In this document: in pieces, positions 44,505-57,000 of the stretch
Numbering within the stretch: the first letter of the stretch is position 1
Layout of the letters: each line of letters begins with the position of its first letter
Source: Melieria omissa
Lineage: Eukaryota > Arthropoda > Insecta > Diptera > Ulidiidae
Assembly (NCBI GenBank): GCA_963971225.1
Contig: OZ020269.1
Coordinates: forward strand, 84,544,450 to 84,608,449
Length of the DNA: 64,000 nt
Direction: 5' to 3'
Notes under the pieces: model-generated
Databases searched by the model: none
What the model was told of the DNA's origin: nothing
Seen by the model: the letters and a program-made list of their open reading frames with translations, nothing else
Program-made: the position numbers and the translations under genes

Positions 44505-45317
44505 ATAAAGCAACAACAAACAAACAATTTGATTTGAATTTGATTTCAAAGTCCGAACCAGCATCAAACTAGGTTCGTACATTCACAACTGATTTCAGAG
44601 TAGATGAAAGGATCGGTCATGAAATCGGGGTGTTTTTCTTACATCGGATGGAGCCGCACTTCACCTTGGTACAACAATAGTACGACCCCAAGTTTCTTTC
44701 TCGCATATATTGCTGATAAGGTCTTATAAGCTCTACAAGTTGTTCAAGTTAGGAACAAGAACAAGAAGCTTAACTTTCGTGAAATTAAAGTCAAAACCTA
44801 CAGACACTGAAGGCCTCAAATCAAGAAGATATGACAGTTTGAAATTTAAAATGAATACATGATCCATTTGGCGACTACAATTAAGCCACAAAACAAAAAT
44901 GGATCTCCCCGAAATCGAAGAAATCCATTTAACAAAGAAATCCTACAAGAAAGCACACCTTTAGGGACAAAACTTAATTGGCCTACATGTAACTATTTAA
45001 TTAATTTAATTTAGTCCGTAACGACAACAGCGGCCGCCAACGACAACTGCAAACAAAGTGTTTTGTCTCTTGTCGACTTATCATCGATTTGCTTGGCTTG
45101 CTTCATGTTGAGTGAGTATGTGAGTTCCATAAATCTCACTTACAGATAAATGAAAGCCGTCGATATTTGGCACCACGTCGCTTGTTCGACTTTTGTCGGG
45201 GGCAAGTGTGTCAATAGCAGACAAGCACCTCAGACTCGTTTAAGGGGACATTTTTAAATATTGTCGCGCTCGCTTCCATAACCCCAGTTTGTCGTCGTTT
45301 CTTCAGCGAGCCACATA

Positions 45318-46605
45318 ATGCATCGTTCAAACGTCGCACCTCGTCGCCGAATCAACCGCGTCATAGACTGCTTTGGTTTCTACTTCGCACTGCTGCTGGG
45401 CGCCACCAGCATACACATAGACTTCTTCCAGCGGAAAGTGCACACCACGCTGCACTACAAGTTGTACGCTGCATGCGTGAATATCGCCTTAGTGGCGAGT
45501 ATGCCATGGTGCCTTCTCGCCATCGTCCGCAAAATGAATGAATTCGAATCGAACGCCAAGGTACTGAAAATTAACCATGTATTGAGCACGCTGAGCTTCA
45601 CAGTACTGCTTTGGCTGCTGGTGTCGCGTTGGTGGCGCGAACGTCGATTGCGTGCAATCGCTCAAGACGTTTTTGCACTGGACGCGCACTACAACGATCG
45701 TCCGCGAACCCAGCACGCCGCCATCGAGCAGCGTTTCGACGTCATCTTTTATGTAAAGGCGTCCACTTTCAGCCTTGTGTCACTGTCGGTGCTCGCCATC
45801 GGCTACTTTGTGACGCGAGTGTTTAACCTACAGGCCTTCTTGGTGGCGCTCTTCATCTACAGCTTGCACAATATTATGTACTGCGTGAAGCTGCAGTACT
45901 TTCAACTGCTGTGGTGCGTATGCAAACGCTTTCACATAGCGAATGCGCAACTGCGAGAGACGCTGCAGCGGGCGAGTGCATCTGCCACATCTGTCCAGCT
46001 GACGGCCGGCCTGGGCGAACTGGCCCTGTTGCATTGGCGTCTGGTGCAGCTGCTGTGGCACCTCAACGACAGCAACAAGTATTTCATACTGCCGCTGTTG
46101 TGGTGGTGCCTAATGAACAACGTTATCGGGGGCTATCACATGATGCGCAGCAACTTCTTCGGCGACGCATTTGATACCGGCCTGCAAATGTGCCTAGGCT
46201 CGCTGGCCTTTGGGGTTCGCTTTGTGGACGAAAATCTGTTATTTTGGCTGTGCGACGACTTGGTATGCGTCCAGAAGGAAACGGCACAAATACTCAAGGA
46301 ATTTAGTGCGCTGCCGTTGACCGATGGTGATTTGAAGCAGCAGGTAAGCGAGTTGGGACTCACTGGCTCTAATTGCTGTTTAGTCCTCTCTACCCTCTAA
46401 GATGGACGACGTTGCATTAATGACAAACAAATCTTCCCTTAAACAGTGTGAACTCTTCGCCCTGCAACTCAAGTTACGTCAGCCACAAATCAACATTGGC
46501 GGTATGTTCAATCTGAACAATCAGAGCGCGCTAGCCATGTGGGCCTACATCCTTCAGCACATCCTTATCATGGTGCAATTTATCTATGAAGCGCTTAAGA
46601 CATGA
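45318..46605 (+). CDS. Gr-7: gustatory-receptor-like protein, intact
   Basis: Predicted 394 residues. Exon 1 is 45318-46343 (342 codons), the phase-0 intron 46344-46446 (GTAAGC..AAACAG, 103 bp), and exon 2 46447-46605. This copy fixes the family start: MHRSNVAPRRR is the first ATG after an in-frame stop. Helices are predicted near residues 16-34, 47-66, 85-103, 143-166, 172-195 and 290-312, with TM7 in exon 2 (QHILIMVQF). The intron has one base more than its sisters and stops quickly if read through. It is the closest relative of Gr-1, and both follow an orphan last exon. No disabling change was seen. Confidence 0.88.
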
Positions 46606-46723
46606 ATAAAGCAACAGCGAACAATCAATTTGAATTGATTTAGATTTCAAATTAGGATCAAACTGGGTTTGTATATTCACGGCTGAGTTCAGGGAAGATA
46701 AAATGATCGGGTATGGAATAGTG

Positions 46724-47045
46724 CAGCCGCCGTGGCTTAGTTGGTTCGTGCGTTGGACCGCCAGTCGAAGGCAGCGACCCAGGTTCAAATACTGCCTGTA
46801 ACAACACTTAAAAAAAATAACGGGAAAACTCGTTTTCTCTTTCGGTGGCTGTCCTCTCAGCTGTAAATGGCAAACCTCTGAGAGTAAGAATTGCTTATGA
46901 AAGAGCTCCCAACTCGCCGTTCGGAACCGTCATAAAACTGTAGGTCCCTTCCACCCGCGTACAAATTCACACGCACAACACGGGTGGTTGCGGGAAGCTA
47001 GGCCTTAGTCGCGGTGTCGGGCTGTCGTGCCAGTCAATTAATTAT
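46724..47045 (+). mobile_element. Full-length tRNA-derived SINE
   Basis: It starts with a tRNA-like head with box A (TGGCTTAGTTGG) and box B (GGTTCAAATAC) spaced as in a pol III promoter. Next comes a body that includes ACTGTAGGTCCCTTCCACCC and GGTGGTTGCGGGAAGCTAGG, then an AT-rich tail. Body copies occur at 3114-3403, 7835-8006 and 57597-57728. It looks like the most complete member here. Confidence 0.85.
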
Positions 47046-47049
47046 TTAA

Positions 47050-48298
47050 GGGGGATAGCCACTGTGACGGGTCAAAAAAAAAAATTATTTATTTTTTTTT
47101 TTAATCAAAGCTTATATACTCAAAAATATGTGTACAAAATTTCAAGTCAAAATTTCAAAACTTGACTAATATGGCGTTCAAACTGACGACATAAACGTGT
47201 TTAATGTGCTTAAACACGTTAAATGAACAAAACCAGTTCGAAAACCTGTTCATTCACATGCAATTGTTGTTGGAAATTAAACGTGTTAAGCCATTTAACA
47301 TGTTTTGAAACGAGTTTAACGCAAGGTTGCATCCGAAAGCTTTCTATGAAAAAGCTTTTTTGTCAACTGAACACAGCGCACACCCTAAACACAAACCAGA
47401 AAAAAAACATCCCTACAGATTCAGCTGTCAATTTATCACAACAAAACCAAACAAACATTGAAAATGTGAAAATTTTGAAATATATAAAAATTATCGTTTT
47501 GCTCGCACTGCTTTCATCGCCTTTTTGTGGCATCTGAATACAAGGCGTCTAATATTGAATGAAGTTGAGTACGATTCCGTGGTTTATGAAATATGCGCCA
47601 ATATTTCGCTCGAATTATGCTCCCAGCACATCAGTTCACAAAATTATTTGTTTGTTGTTTGTAAACAAATTGCTGTCAAATTAAACTTCATTGAGCAGTC
47701 TGGAGGGTTGTGTTCAACAAAAAGCTCTTTTTACTTAAACTAGTTTAAATGAGTCAGTTTGAACGCCATATAAGTTACAACGATTTAAAAATTTTAAAAG
47801 ATACATGATTTCATTACGAGAGAAATGGACTCAAAAGTTTAAACGCGTTTTTCTCGAAACGACTTTTTTTGAACTGGCGGCATCAATAACTCGAACAATT
47901 ATGAACCGATTTCTAATTTTTTTTTCGTTTTGTTCGTCTTAGTAGTGGTTAAGGTTAAGCGTAGCCGGTTTGGAAAATTTTGTTTTTTACTATTTTTTAA
48001 ACTGTCTCAAAACCAAAAAAAAGGTCGAAAAAATGGAAATATTTTCAATCGGTCGCCATTTTGTGAAAAATTGACATAAAAAAAAGGCTACGTACAACGA
48101 TAACTACATTCATACAGATTACAATAAAATTTTTTTTTTTTTCAGAGTACCGGTTTTTGAGAAATCGATGCTGTCATGGAGGGGGATGTGTACTTAATAA
48201 AATAAAAAAAAACCCGATCCAAAAATTTCTATATTTACTCGGTCAAAAAAAATGTTTAAAATCACAAATTTTTTGACCCGTCACAGTGGCTATCCCCC
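47050..48298. mobile_element. TTAA-flanked TIR element, 1249 bp
   Basis: The ends GGGGGATAGCCACTGTGACG and complement (about 28 bp identical) are flanked by TTAA (47046-47049, 48299-48302). The interior is AT-rich without a transposase. It contains a second nested TIR element. The TTAA duplication suggests piggyBac mobilisation, though the ends start GGGGG rather than CCC. Confidence 0.85.
47170..47770. mobile_element. Nested TIR element, about 601 bp, TAA target duplication
   Basis: TATGGCGTTCAAACTGAC and its exact complement (47753-47770) bound it. TAA lies on both sides. It contains short open frames (47223-47537, 47525-47743) without recognisable function. A three-base duplication fits a PIF/Harbinger-type MITE. 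Confidence 0.75.
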
Positions 48299-48302
48299 TT
48301 AA

Positions 48303-48660
48303 CTCACAATTCAATATATTAAATATTTCTTCTTCATTGAAACTGCTTTTCCCCAAATACCGTTTACGAAATTCCTTTAATACAGGGCATGAGCCTAGAA
48401 AATGTTGTATATTTTCAATTTCATTTCTGTTACACAAAGAACATATTCTAGCAGCGTTTTTGAACCGGTTTCCATTTAGTTCTATTAGGTTGCTGCGTGC
48501 TTTATAAACCCACATTATTTCTTTATTTCCTTTGCGAAAACCTGCTTGATAGTCGTTTAGCACCTGGTTATTTTTTGCCCAATCCGAGAGTCTCGCGTTG
48601 AGTACTCCCATCATTACTTTCGCTATGCAATTCATAAAGGAAATGCCTTGATAATTGCTC
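48303..48660 (-). pseudogene. LINE fragment with internal frame-keeping deletion
   Basis: A 130-codon minus frame reads MNCIAKVMMGVLNARLSDWA then LNDYQAGFRKG (reverse transcriptase N-terminal part). It is joined directly to MWVYKARSNLIELNGNRF and ARICSLCNRNEIENIQHFLG (the Cys/His tail of the same LINE). The intervening RT core is deleted. A second copy lies at 58.9-60.6 kb. Confidence 0.7.
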
Positions 48661-48719
48661 GGGAGCGTATTACCTCCCTTTTATGTATTGGAAAAATTAC
48701 ACATCTTATATATAAAAAA

Positions 48720-49320
48720 AACCTAACATTCTGTGTGTAGCCGGTGTTTGCGAAAACGGTTAATTCTTTCGGGAAATTTTTTTTTGTGTGTGATAGAAGA
48801 TGTCAATGCGGTGGTTTATAGCGATATTACATGTTTGTACAGCAGGTGGGTGTGGCACCTCCCATACAACATAAATTGTTAATATGGTATATCGGAATTA
48901 TAAGTCGCTCAGCATTGAAATTTGGTACAGCGTCATGGCGTAAATGTGTCGTACTACTGGTAAAATTTATTGGGCGTTGGACAAGGGGCGTGACACGTTT
49001 TAAATTCCGGTGTAACTAAAGCGTTCATATCAATGACACTCGGTTTAAACTTACGATTTAGTCGTGTCTTTCGGAAGGGGGAATAAGGTGGATTCGGGTC
49101 AAGAGGCGTGGCACCGCCCATACAACTCAATTCTGGAATATGAAATCTCCTCGGAATTGTTAACCGCACAGCATTAAAACTTGGTGTACCGTCGTCTCAT
49201 AGATGTATCATTCTACTGATCAGATTTGATGGGCGTTTGACAAGGGGTGTGGCACATTTCTTATGAGATAAAACATTTCTGCAGCTCCTCAATTTTTATA
49301 TACATAGATTCTTTATCCTG
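48720..49320. repeat. Diverged duplicated repeat with GGCGTGGCACCGCCC-like motif
   Basis: Two similar halves (about 48840-49000 and 49100-49255) share the pattern GGTGTGGCACCTCCCATACA, CAGCATTGAAATTTGG and GGGCGTTGGACAAGGGGCGT. It is followed by an ACTGACTGACTG run near 49320. Probably an interspersed repeat; class not determined. Confidence 0.6.
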
Positions 49321-49466
49321 ACTGACTGACTGGTTGATTGATTGATTTATCATCGCCCAGACCAAACCGTTGTATCTACAAACAAGAGTTTTGGACTGTA
49401 GGTACATCTTGAAGAATGAACCTTCGCCAAGACGTGATTTTTTTAAAGCCGTTGTCTAAAGGAGCA

Positions 49467-50295
49467 TGGGTTTAAGTGTTGTATGAAGGAACGTGATTTA
49501 ATAAACATAATGAATTTGAACTTCCTGAAAATATTCTAGATCAAAACTTATTCGACACGTACTTTATAAAAATAGGTTAAGGTTTATTTACGGAAAGACT
49601 CCGAAACAAACAACACGAACCGATGGGCCTATTGACTTCAACAATTGTAAAAATAATTGAAAACAATAAAATTAGACACGTGTTTCTCATTATTTTCAAA
49701 ATCGAAATCTAACTGAATTAACGACGGGTTAAAAGTATGTATGGAGAAACACATTTTTTTGAATCTTTTAACTTCAAACTTGGTGAAATTGTAAAATAAC
49801 TCGATACGTGTTTTTGATTTTTTCGAATATTAAAATCGCACGGGGTCAGCGAGGGGTTAAAAGTTTGTATGGAGAAACTGAAAAATATGAATTAATGGGC
49901 CCATTGACACCAAACTTGGTGAAAGTACTCTTAGTGAGAAATAATTTGACACGTGTCTTTCACTTTTTTTAAAAATCAAAATCTAACGGAGTCAACAATG
50001 GGTTAACAATTTGTATGAAGAAACAAGATTTGTTGGTCCTGTTGACTTCAAACTTAGACAAAAAGCACTTCAAACGGGAAATAATAAAAACGTGCTTTTA
50101 ATTTTTTTAAAACTGAAAATCGAAAAACCGAAATCTGATAAGCCAAGGGTTAACAATTTGTTTGGAGTAAATGTTAAAAATACATGATTTCAAAATTTTT
50201 AAAACACTCGAACTCAAAGGTAGTTAGACACATGTTTTTTTTAATCAAAATCTGATGGGCTCAACAATGGGTTAAGAACTCGTATAGAGTGAAAA
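49467..50295. repeat. Diverged tandem (satellite-like) array, period about 120-145 bp
   Basis: Units start GGGTTAA..TTGTATGGAGAAA at about 49726, 49854, 50000, 50146 and 50269, with more degraded units before. Each contains an ACACGTGTTT-like element followed by a T-run and AATCAAAATCTAA. No coding frame. It lies directly upstream of the Gr-8 5' flank. Confidence 0.75.
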
Positions 50296-50652
50296 AGGAG
50301 AGCTTGCGTGCAAAGTAAAGCTAGTAATTATTTAATTTAATAACTATTTAATTAATTTAGTTTAGTCTGTAACGATAGCTGCAAACAAAGTGTTTTTTGT
50401 CTTTTGTCGACTTATCTTCGATTTGCTTGGCTTACTTCATGTTGAGAGAGTATGTGAGTACCAACGATCTCACTTATAGATAAATGAAAGCCGTCGATTT
50501 TTGGCACCGTCGTTGGTTTGACTTTAGTCGTTTGCAAGTGTGTCGATAGCAGACAAACACCTCAGAGTCGCTTAATTGAACATCTTCAAATATTGTCGCA
50601 ATCGCTGCCATTACCTCAACAGTCTGTCGTGGACTCTTCAGCGAGCAGCGTT

Positions 50653-51942
50653 ATGTGTCGCTCCAACGTCGCACCGCGTCGCCGCATCAACCGCTTCATC
50701 GGCTGCTTTGGTTTCTACTTCGCACTGCTGCTGGGCGCCACCAGCATACACATAGACTTCTTCCAGCGAAAAGTGCACACCACGCTGCATTACAAGTTGT
50801 GTGCTGCCTGCGCGAATGTCGCCTTAGTGGCGAGTATGCCATGGTGCCTTCGCGCCATCGTCAACAAACTGAATGAATTCGAATCGAACGACATGGTACG
50901 GGTTATTACCCGTGTATTTAGCCCGCTGAGCTTCGCACTGATGCTGTGGCTGCTGGTGTCGCGTTGGTGGCGCGAACGTCGATTGCGTGCAATCGCTCAA
51001 GACTTTTTTGCACTGGACGCGCACTACAACGATCTTCCGCGAACCCAGCACGTCGCCATCGAGCAGCGTTTCGATGTCATCTTTTATGTGAAGGCGTCCA
51101 CTTTCAGCCTTGTGTCACTGTCGGTGCTCCGCATCGCCTACTTTGTGACGCGAGTGTTTAACCTACAGGCCTTCTTGCTGTGGCTCTTCATCTACAGCTT
51201 TAACAATATTATGTACTGCGTGAAGCTTCAGCACTTTAATCTGCTGTGGTGCGCATGCAAATGCTTTCACATGCAGAACGAGCAACTGCGAGAGACGCTG
51301 CAGCGGGCGAGTGCATCTGCAACATCTGTCCAGCTGACGGCCGACCTGGGCGAGCTGGCCCTGTTGCATTGCCGTTTGGTGCAGCTGCTGTGGCACCTCA
51401 ACGACAGCAACAAGTACTTCATGCTGCCGTTGCTGTGGTGGAACCTAATGAACAACGTTATCGGGGGCTATCACATGATGCGCATGAACTTCTTCGGCGA
51501 CGCATTCGTTACCGGCCTGCAAATGTGCCTAGGCTCGCTCGCCTTTGCGGTTCGCTTCGTGGACGAAAATCTGTTATTTTGGATGTGCGACGACTTGGTA
51601 TGCGTCCAGAAGGAGACGGCACAAATACTCAAGGAATTTAATGCGCTGCCGTTGACCGATGGTGATTTGAAGCGGCAGGTAAGCGAGTTGGGATTCACTG
51701 GCTCTAATTGCTGTTTAGTCCCCCTCCCCTCTAAGATGGACAACGTTGCATTAACTACAAACAAATCTTCCCTTAAACAGTGTGAACTCTTCGCCCTGCA
51801 ACTCAAGTTACGTCAGCCACAAATCAACATTAGCGGCATGTTCAACCTGAACAATCAGAGAGCGCTGGCCATGTGGGCCTACATCCTGCAGCACATTCTA
51901 ATCTTGGTGCAATTTATCTATGGGCGCTTGAGACATGAATAA
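50653..51942 (+). CDS. Gr-8: gustatory-receptor-like protein, intact
   Basis: Predicted 395 residues. Exon 1 is 50653-51678 (342 codons), the phase-0 intron 51679-51780 (102 bp), and exon 2 51781-51942. The start MCRSNVAPRRR is preferred over in-frame ATGs further up (50518), which would add 45 residues coded by the conserved 5' flank. The TM7 motif QHILILVQF is at residues 379-387. The intron is a multiple of three with no in-frame stop, so an unspliced message would still code a protein with 34 extra residues. One base lost near the end (TATGGGCGC for TATGGAGCGC) moves the stop from TGA to the overlapping TAA, giving the tail GRLRHE. Near twin of Gr-9. Confidence 0.88.
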   Translation: MCRSNVAPRRRINRFIGCFGFYFALLLGATSIHIDFFQRKVHTTLHYKLCAACANVALVASMPWCLRAIVNKLNEFESNDMVRVITRVFSPLSFALMLWLLVSRWWRERRLRAIAQDFFALDAHYNDLPRTQHVAIEQRFDVIFYVKASTFSLVSLSVLRIAYFVTRVFNLQAFLLWLFIYSFNNIMYCVKLQHFNLLWCACKCFHMQNEQLRETLQRASASATSVQLTADLGELALLHCRLVQLLWHLNDSNKYFMLPLLWWNLMNNVIGGYHMMRMNFFGDAFVTGLQMCLGSLAFAVRFVDENLLFWMCDDLVCVQKETAQILKEFNALPLTDGDLKRQVSELGFTGSNCCLVPLPSKMDNVALTTNKSSLKQCELFALQLKLRQPQINISGMFNLNNQRALAMWAYILQHILILVQFIYGRLRHE

Positions 51943-52464
51943 AGCAACAGCGGACAATCAATTTGATTTGATTTTGATCAATGGTTTTCAAAGTCCAAAC
52001 AAATTAGGATCAATCTGGTTTTGTATATTCAGGGCTGATTTCAGGGAAGATAAAAGGATCGGGTATGGAAACGTGCCAATTTCCTTGCATCGGATTGAGT
52101 CGTGCTTCTTCTTTCACATCAGTATTTCGTTATCATCAGCGCGATAGATAGATATCGAGCACTATATAGTAGACGAATAGAAATTAATATATAAATTTGC
52201 TTTTTTTCGAAAAGCGATGAGGACACTAAGCGTTTGCTACACACATAGCGACCACCAAGCTAGACTTGCACAAAATCAATGGTTCAACTAGAGATGGAGA
52301 TATCAGTATCGTAACGAAAAAAATGTTTGTAGCCAAAGTAATAATTAATATCACTTTTTTCTTCTATGATTTAAACTAATTAATTACACATTAACAATTT
52401 TCATTTATTTTACTTTAAGTAATTTCATTTCCATTTCGTACAAGTTAATGAATTATTATTATAT

Positions 52465-52895
52465 TGATACGATGAGAGATTCTGTGCCGCACTGTACAGG
52501 AATGCCTTTCTCCGCACGAATGTTTTCCAAGCATACTTTTAGGCATGCACTGTGAAGTACAGCAAAACTGTTATAAATTCGCTTGGTATAGTCCGATATG
52601 GCAAGGATGGTTCTCGAAATGGGCTGTGCGAGAATAGTCGAGCGTTTTCCAATTAGAAGTGCAAGAAACTTCGGCGCGATAAGAAAATTGGTATAAAAGC
52701 AGCAGTGGCAGCGCAAGGAGTCGAGTCTGTGTTAAGCAAGCAAAGTGGTAACAAGTGTAGATACATGCGAAGTGTGAATTCTGTAAATAAAGCGATTGTT
52801 AGTTTTGACTACGTTGCGCCGGATAACTGAAGTTGTTTTATTTTCAAATACAATCAAAACGAACCGTCGATAACGAACTGGGGAAATTCGTAACA
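52465..52895 (+). mobile_element. Solo LTR, 431 bp, ATAT target duplication
   Basis: It starts TGATACGATG and ends TTCGTAACA, flanked by ATAT (52461-52464, 52896-52899). Features include TATAAAAGC near 52692 and AATAAAGCGATTGTTAG near 52785. Its start and end match those of the LTR at 823-1287. Confidence 0.88.
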
Positions 52896-52899
52896 ATAT

Positions 52900-54068
52900 A
52901 GTAAAATTAAAAATTAAACAACGAAAAATTACTTTTAATCAGTGCTGATAGGTTTATAGACAAGTCCTGATATCAGTACTCAGTAAAGTTTCTATCACGA
53001 CTGATTGATCAAGACTGACAGAAACTCTGTTGCGAGGGGAGCGAGACAACTTGATATTCACAATGTAATGTAAACTACAATGATAGAAGGTGCAAGCGAA
53101 CAGGTGCTTATTGAATCTATTGTCATAGTAGGTGCGAGCTAGACAACTCTATATCTGTACCAGATACCAAAACTCCTATGTTAAAAGGTGATGCAAAAGT
53201 TTCTATCACAATTTTTACTCGGCTCTTCAGAAACTAATGGGAATTCGGGTGGAAATTTCTATCAGTACCATAGGTTAAATGATTAATCATTTTAGTGTTT
53301 TTACAGGGTCATGTCTTGCAGGGATGTGTATACCACCCACATGCGATTTAATTCTATGCTAGCCAGTGTTGCTTTTCTGGAACCTTTGCATTTCTATGTT
53401 TTGTTTTGATCATGTTATTCTTATCAATTCAAATCTTATAAAAAAGCGGGGCTTACAACTACTAAAAACAAAAATAATATTACTCGCCATCACTGTACAC
53501 GTAGGCTTGCCTCCCGTCCTCCAATGTGGAGGTTAGTCCTCCAAATGACTCTAATGTGCTTCAAAGAGGGTAAAATGTCCTCTACGAACACGAACAATTT
53601 CGATACTAAAATTTATTTTGTTAACAAACACGAATTGCATCATAGTGAACTGAGATGAGTTTAACGATGTTTCTTTGAAAAGCAGCCTTAACTAATTGAT
53701 ATTGATCTTTTTTTCTTTTTTGTTTTTAACTTTAAAAATCATTCTTTTCCATTTTATTACTGTTTAAGCCTACATAATGAATATTCAAAAGTCATTTTTT
53801 TAAATATTGTTCGAAAAACTGGTTTTTGGGCATCATGAAATATGGCATAGTAAGAAATAAAAAAATCGTACAACCTTAGTGAACTATATTTGGGATCTAA
53901 CTTTTTTTACACTTACTAAAGTAATAAATACCTACTAGATTACTTACATAAACCTATAAAAAAAATTGATTTTTGTAATAGAATAAATAAAAGTACGAAG
54001 TGGCCTCTTTTTGTAAAATACGCAGCTTGATAGGACTGCGCACTTTCTGAACCCTTACTTTACTTTAA
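52900..54068. other. Intergenic, no gene; partly duplicated at 63.2-63.7 kb
   Basis: The stretch around TTTTAATCAGTGCTGATAGG and TCTTCAGAAACTAATGGG recurs after Gr-9. The remainder is AT-rich with no open frame of interest. Confidence 0.6.
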
Positions 54069-54080
54069 TTTACTTGATAC

Positions 54081-57000
54081 TTACTTACTTACTTACTTAC
54101 TTAACTGGCCATAACAACCCGTTATCGGGTTACGGCCTGCCGCAAAACTTCTCTCCAGGCGCCTCTGCTTCGCGCGCGCCTTCTCCAGTTGGTCACACCA
54201 AGAGATACCAGGGCCTCTTCCACTTGGTCCTTCCACCGGAGACACGGCCTCCCTCTTCGCCGTCGACCTCCAACCATCGCATCGAATACCTTTTTCGCCG
54301 GAGCTTCGTCGTCCATGCGGCAGACATGACCGAGCCAGCGTAGCCGCTGGATGTTAATTCGCTGCGCTATGTCCATGTCCTTATACAGCTCATACAACTC
54401 GTTATTGGTTCGTATGCGATAGTCGTCACCAACCCGAACAGGGCCGAAGATTTTGCGAAGCACCTTCCTCTCGAACACTCCAAGGGCCGCTATGTCGTTT
54501 CGTGTCATTGTCCATGCTTCAGCGCCATAGAGGAGCACGGGCAAGATAAGCGTCCTATAGAGTGAAAGTTTTGTCGGTCGAGAGAGGTCTCTACTTCTTA
54601 ATTGCCTACCGAGACCGTAGTAGCACCTGTTGGCAAGAGTTATCCTTCGCTTTATCTCCAGACTGACATCATTGCTGCTGTTGATGGCGGTGCCAAGGTA
54701 GACGAATTCCTTGACAACTTCAAAAGCATACCTGTCGGCCTCGACGTGAGACCCTAGCCGCTGCGAGTCCCTGCGTGTAGACAGCATATACTTCGTCTTG
54801 CCCTCATTTACCACCAGACCCATTTTGGCAGATTCTCTTTCGATAGCCGCAAAGGCAGCGGTGACATCTCGCTTGTTACGTCCGATGACATCAATATCAT
54901 CAGCGTAAGCAAGGAGCTGGACACTTTTGTTGAAAATTGTGCCATTACGATGTACACCGGCCTTGCGCAGAACACTCTCCATGGTGAGGTTGAAGAGGTC
55001 GCAGGACAAAGGATCGCCCAGTCTGAAACCTCGAACGGTATCAAAGGGGTCGGAGAGGTCACTTCCAACCTTGACGGAGCTGCGCGTATTGCTCAACGTC
55101 GCTCTGCAAAGTCTAACGAGCTTTGCAGGGATACCAAGCAGAGTCTATACTCAGTATAGACTCTGTACCAAGTTCAGACAATGCGGCATATAGGCGATCC
55201 CTTATCGGGCTATCGAATGCTGCCTTGTAATCGATGAAGAGATGGTGTGTATCGATTTGGTTCTCATGGGTCTTCTCCAGGATTTGGCGTAGAGTGAATA
55301 TCTGGTCGATGGTGGACTTACCAGGTCTAAAGCCGCACTGATAAGGTCCAATCAGCGCCTTGGCGAGTGGCTTTAGTCTTTCACATAATACGCTCGTCAG
55401 GACCTTGTATGCAATAGGAAGTAGGCTGATACCCCTGTAGTTGGCGCATATTGTTGGGTCGCCTTTCTTCAGCACAGGACAAAGGGCACTGAGGTTCCAA
55501 TCGTTGGGCATTCGTTCCTCCAGCCATATTTTGCAAATGAGCTGATGCATGCACCCAATCAGCTCACCGCCGCCGGCCTTGAACAATTCAGCTGGTAGCC
55601 CATCCGGCCCTGCAGCTTTGTTGTTCTTGAGTCGCTGGATAGCGACCCGGACCTCGTCATGGCTGGGCGGTGGCACATCCACACCGTCGTCGTCGATTGG
55701 TGCCATCTGGACATCTTCACCACTGGCGGTATTGTTCCTTTCGTCGCCTGCGAGCAGCTTGGTGAAGTGCTCCTTCCACAACCTCAGCACACCCTGCGCA
55801 TCCGTAACCAGATCCCCGTTTTCGTCTCTGCAAGAAGATGCCCCAGGCTTAAATCCTTCCGTAAGACGCTTAACTTTTTGGAAGAATTTTCGGGCGTCAT
55901 TCCTGCTCCTGCACTCCTCGATTTCCTCACGCTCGCGCCTTTCTTGCTCCCGTTTCTTGCGTCTAAAAAGGCACCTCTCTTTCTTCCCCTCCTCCCGGTA
56001 TTTTTCTGTCATGGCTCGCGTGGCGGCCGACTGCAGGGTCTTCTTGTATGCAACATTCTTCACTGCAGTGGCTGCGCGACACTCTTCATCGTACCATTGG
56101 TTTTTTGGTGGTGGGCGTCGAAAACCAAGGACATTTTCTGCGGCGGCGCGCATAGAGTGGGATAAGTGAGCCCATAATCCGCCGATGTCATCAGGTGGAG
56201 AGGGGGAGCGACCGAGCTGGTTGGAGAGTTGAGCGGAGTAGACTTCGGCTACCCCTTGTGATCGCAGTTTACTGATGTCCAGCTTTCTTCGCAAACTAGG
56301 TTGTGCGGTCTTCGCTGCGCAAAGACGCATGCGTACCTTGGCTGCAACAAGGTAGTGGTCCGAGTCGATGTTGGGTCCTCGGAACGTGCGCACATCTAGA
56401 ATGCTAGAAGCATGCCTTCCATCAATCACAATGTGATCAATCTGGTTGCGGGTGGATTGATCGGGGGATAACCAGGTGGCCTTGTGGATATCGAGGTGCT
56501 GGAATCTGGTGCTACTAACTACCATGTTTCGTGCCGCGGCGAAATCGATCAGCCTCAGACCGTTGTTCGAAGTGGTCCCATGGAGGCTGAACTGCCCGAC
56601 TGTGGGGCCAAAGATGCCTTCTCGCCCGACTTTTGCGTTGAAGTCCCCGAGGACAATTTTGACGTCATGGGCCGGGCCCCTGTCGTAGACGTCCTCGAGC
56701 TTCGCATAGAAGGCATCCTTGGTCGCATCGTCCTTCTCTTCCGTCGGGGCGTGCGCGCAAATTAGGCTGATGCTAAAGTATTTAGCTTTGATGCGGATCG
56801 AAGCCAGCCGTTCGTTCACCGGAGTGAACCGAGAGACGTGGTGGCGAAGTCTCTTGCTGACCACAAATCCGCAGCCAAATTCGCTCTTCTCCGCATGGCA
56901 GCTGTAGTAGATATCGCAGTCTGCTCGCTTGGAGCAACCTTGTCCTGTCCATCGCATTTCCTGGATGGCGGTGATGTCAGCCTTACACTTTGTGAGGGCT

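Noticed and set aside
46730..46800. Possible tRNA gene at the SINE head
   Set aside because: Box A and box B are present, but the stems do not pair into a full cloverleaf by eye and the SINE body follows directly.
50518..50652. In-frame upstream extension of Gr-8 (45 extra residues from ATG 50518), and similar ones for Gr-1 and Gr-9
   Set aside because: The extra residues are coded by the conserved 5' flank, have no membrane features, and are blocked by a stop in Gr-7. The common start is MHR/MCR/MYR.
53490..53570. CCTCCAATGTGGAGG hairpin as a terminator or ncRNA
   Set aside because: Short, single, and without any supporting context in a eukaryotic intergenic region.
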